NCBI GenBank assembly: GCA_963798865.1
Contig: CAWCVZ010000004.1
Span: 434,001 to 498,000 of the forward strand
Source of the DNA: RBG-16-34-14 sp963798865
Lineage (GTDB): Bacteria > Bacteroidota > Ignavibacteria > Ignavibacteriales > Ignavibacteriaceae
Direction of reading: 5' to 3'
Length of the DNA stretch: 64,000 nucleotides
A model generated the notes under the pieces. That model was not told where the DNA came from, ran no database searches, and saw only the letters and a program-made list of their open reading frames with translations. Below, one piece after another: positions 63,760 to 64,000 of this stretch. The translations under genes were made by a program, and so were the position numbers. The number at the start of each line of letters is the position of its first letter. Positions within the stretch are counted from its first letter, which is position 1.

Positions 63760-64000
63760 ATGAAAAAGTTATTGAATTCTCATTTATTGTTTTTTCTTAC
63801 AGTTTTTATTTGTGCACTAGTTATAGCGTGCGGAAAAAATAATCCTGAACCAAAGAATCAGAAGGATAACCCTGGCGGAATTGAACCTTGCGAGCTGCTG
63901 ACCTCAGAACAGGTTTCAACTGTTTTGCCCGGACACGATGAAGGTTATGTTGCCCATTCAGGCGGATCTTTAATTGAAGGAGTTGACTCATATCAATGTT
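63760..64000 (+). CDS. Lipoprotein, N-terminal part (runs off the window edge)
   Basis: From ATG 63760, with AGAGGA ahead, comes a lipoprotein signal (FFLTVFICALVIAC, Cys then GKN), an Asn/Pro/Lys-rich linker, and the start of a globular domain (PCELLTSEQVSTVLP). The 'CxLLTxEEV' opening is common in DUF3558-like lipoproteins. Incomplete; function unknown. Confidence 0.65.
   Translation, partial: MKKLLNSHLLFFLTVFICALVIACGKNNPEPKNQKDNPGGIEPCELLTSEQVSTVLPGHDEGYVAHSGGSLIEGVDSYQC

Overview
The window reads as chromosome of an AT-rich, Gram-negative member of the Bacteroidota/Chlorobi branch. The best fit is an Ignavibacteria-like heterotroph, but this is inferred from protein style and not from a marker gene. 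Pointers are a giant hybrid two-component regulator fusing sensor, receiver and AraC domains, a GWxTD-domain protein, a PCMD-style secreted protein, a SPOR lipoprotein, an ExbB-ExbD-ExbD set and a membrane pyrophosphatase. Most of the window is ordinary housekeeping. No CRISPR array, prophage, transposase or integrase is visible.

Layout. 1-1.6 kb: end of a secreted protein and a badly broken OmpA-family gene. 2-10.8 kb: the hybrid regulator, divergent from an adaptor-ATPase-permease-permease export operon of MacB/LolCDE style. 10.9-13.0 kb: a clearly more GC-rich two-gene insert (FemAB-like acyltransferase plus sugar-nucleotide epimerase) beside permease remnants and a tRNA-Arg. 13.5-33.8 kb: housekeeping genes (tadA, adk, an FtsE-like ATPase, pdxA, rho, folC, pyrD-pyrK, dacB, rluB-scpB-scpA, trpS, acpS, ggt, an MlaD-like protein, a CorC-like protein, ssb). 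34.1-38 kb: a four-gene plus-strand cluster of pilin-like, membrane-anchored proteins, ending in two 407-residue paralogues. 38-52.3 kb: SPOR lipoprotein, biotin carboxylase and carrier, mutS2-cvpA-yqeY, the ExbB/ExbD motor, and a run of ion and solute transporters (NhaD-like, Kup, DAACS). 52.3-64 kb: a looser region rich in dispersed palindromes. It holds a broken SnoaL-like gene, a broken cation-diffusion facilitator, a frameshifted hppA, an amino-acid permease, fused gene remnants, a DinB-like gene, a YCII-domain protein, secreted hypotheticals and a secreted Memo-like protein.

How the genes work together. pyrK and pyrD form the class 1B dihydroorotate dehydrogenase. scpA, scpB and rluB are a conserved segregation/ribosome block. 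ExbB and two ExbDs energise outer-membrane processes. Kup, NhaD-like, DAACS, CDF and H+-PPase proteins handle ions and membrane energy. The adaptor-ATPase-permease operon is a tripartite-type exporter lacking its outer-membrane partner here.

A striking property is the number of single-base indels in otherwise perfectly conserved genes: the first exporter permease, pyrD, mutS2, SnoaL, CDF, hppA (five) and DinB. They cluster near 0-1.6 kb and 53-61 kb. Uncorrected sequencing or assembly error is the simplest reading for the housekeeping genes. The OmpA gene and the MscS/reductase junction may be true decay. The most promising unexplained locus is the pilin-like cluster at 34.1-38 kb.
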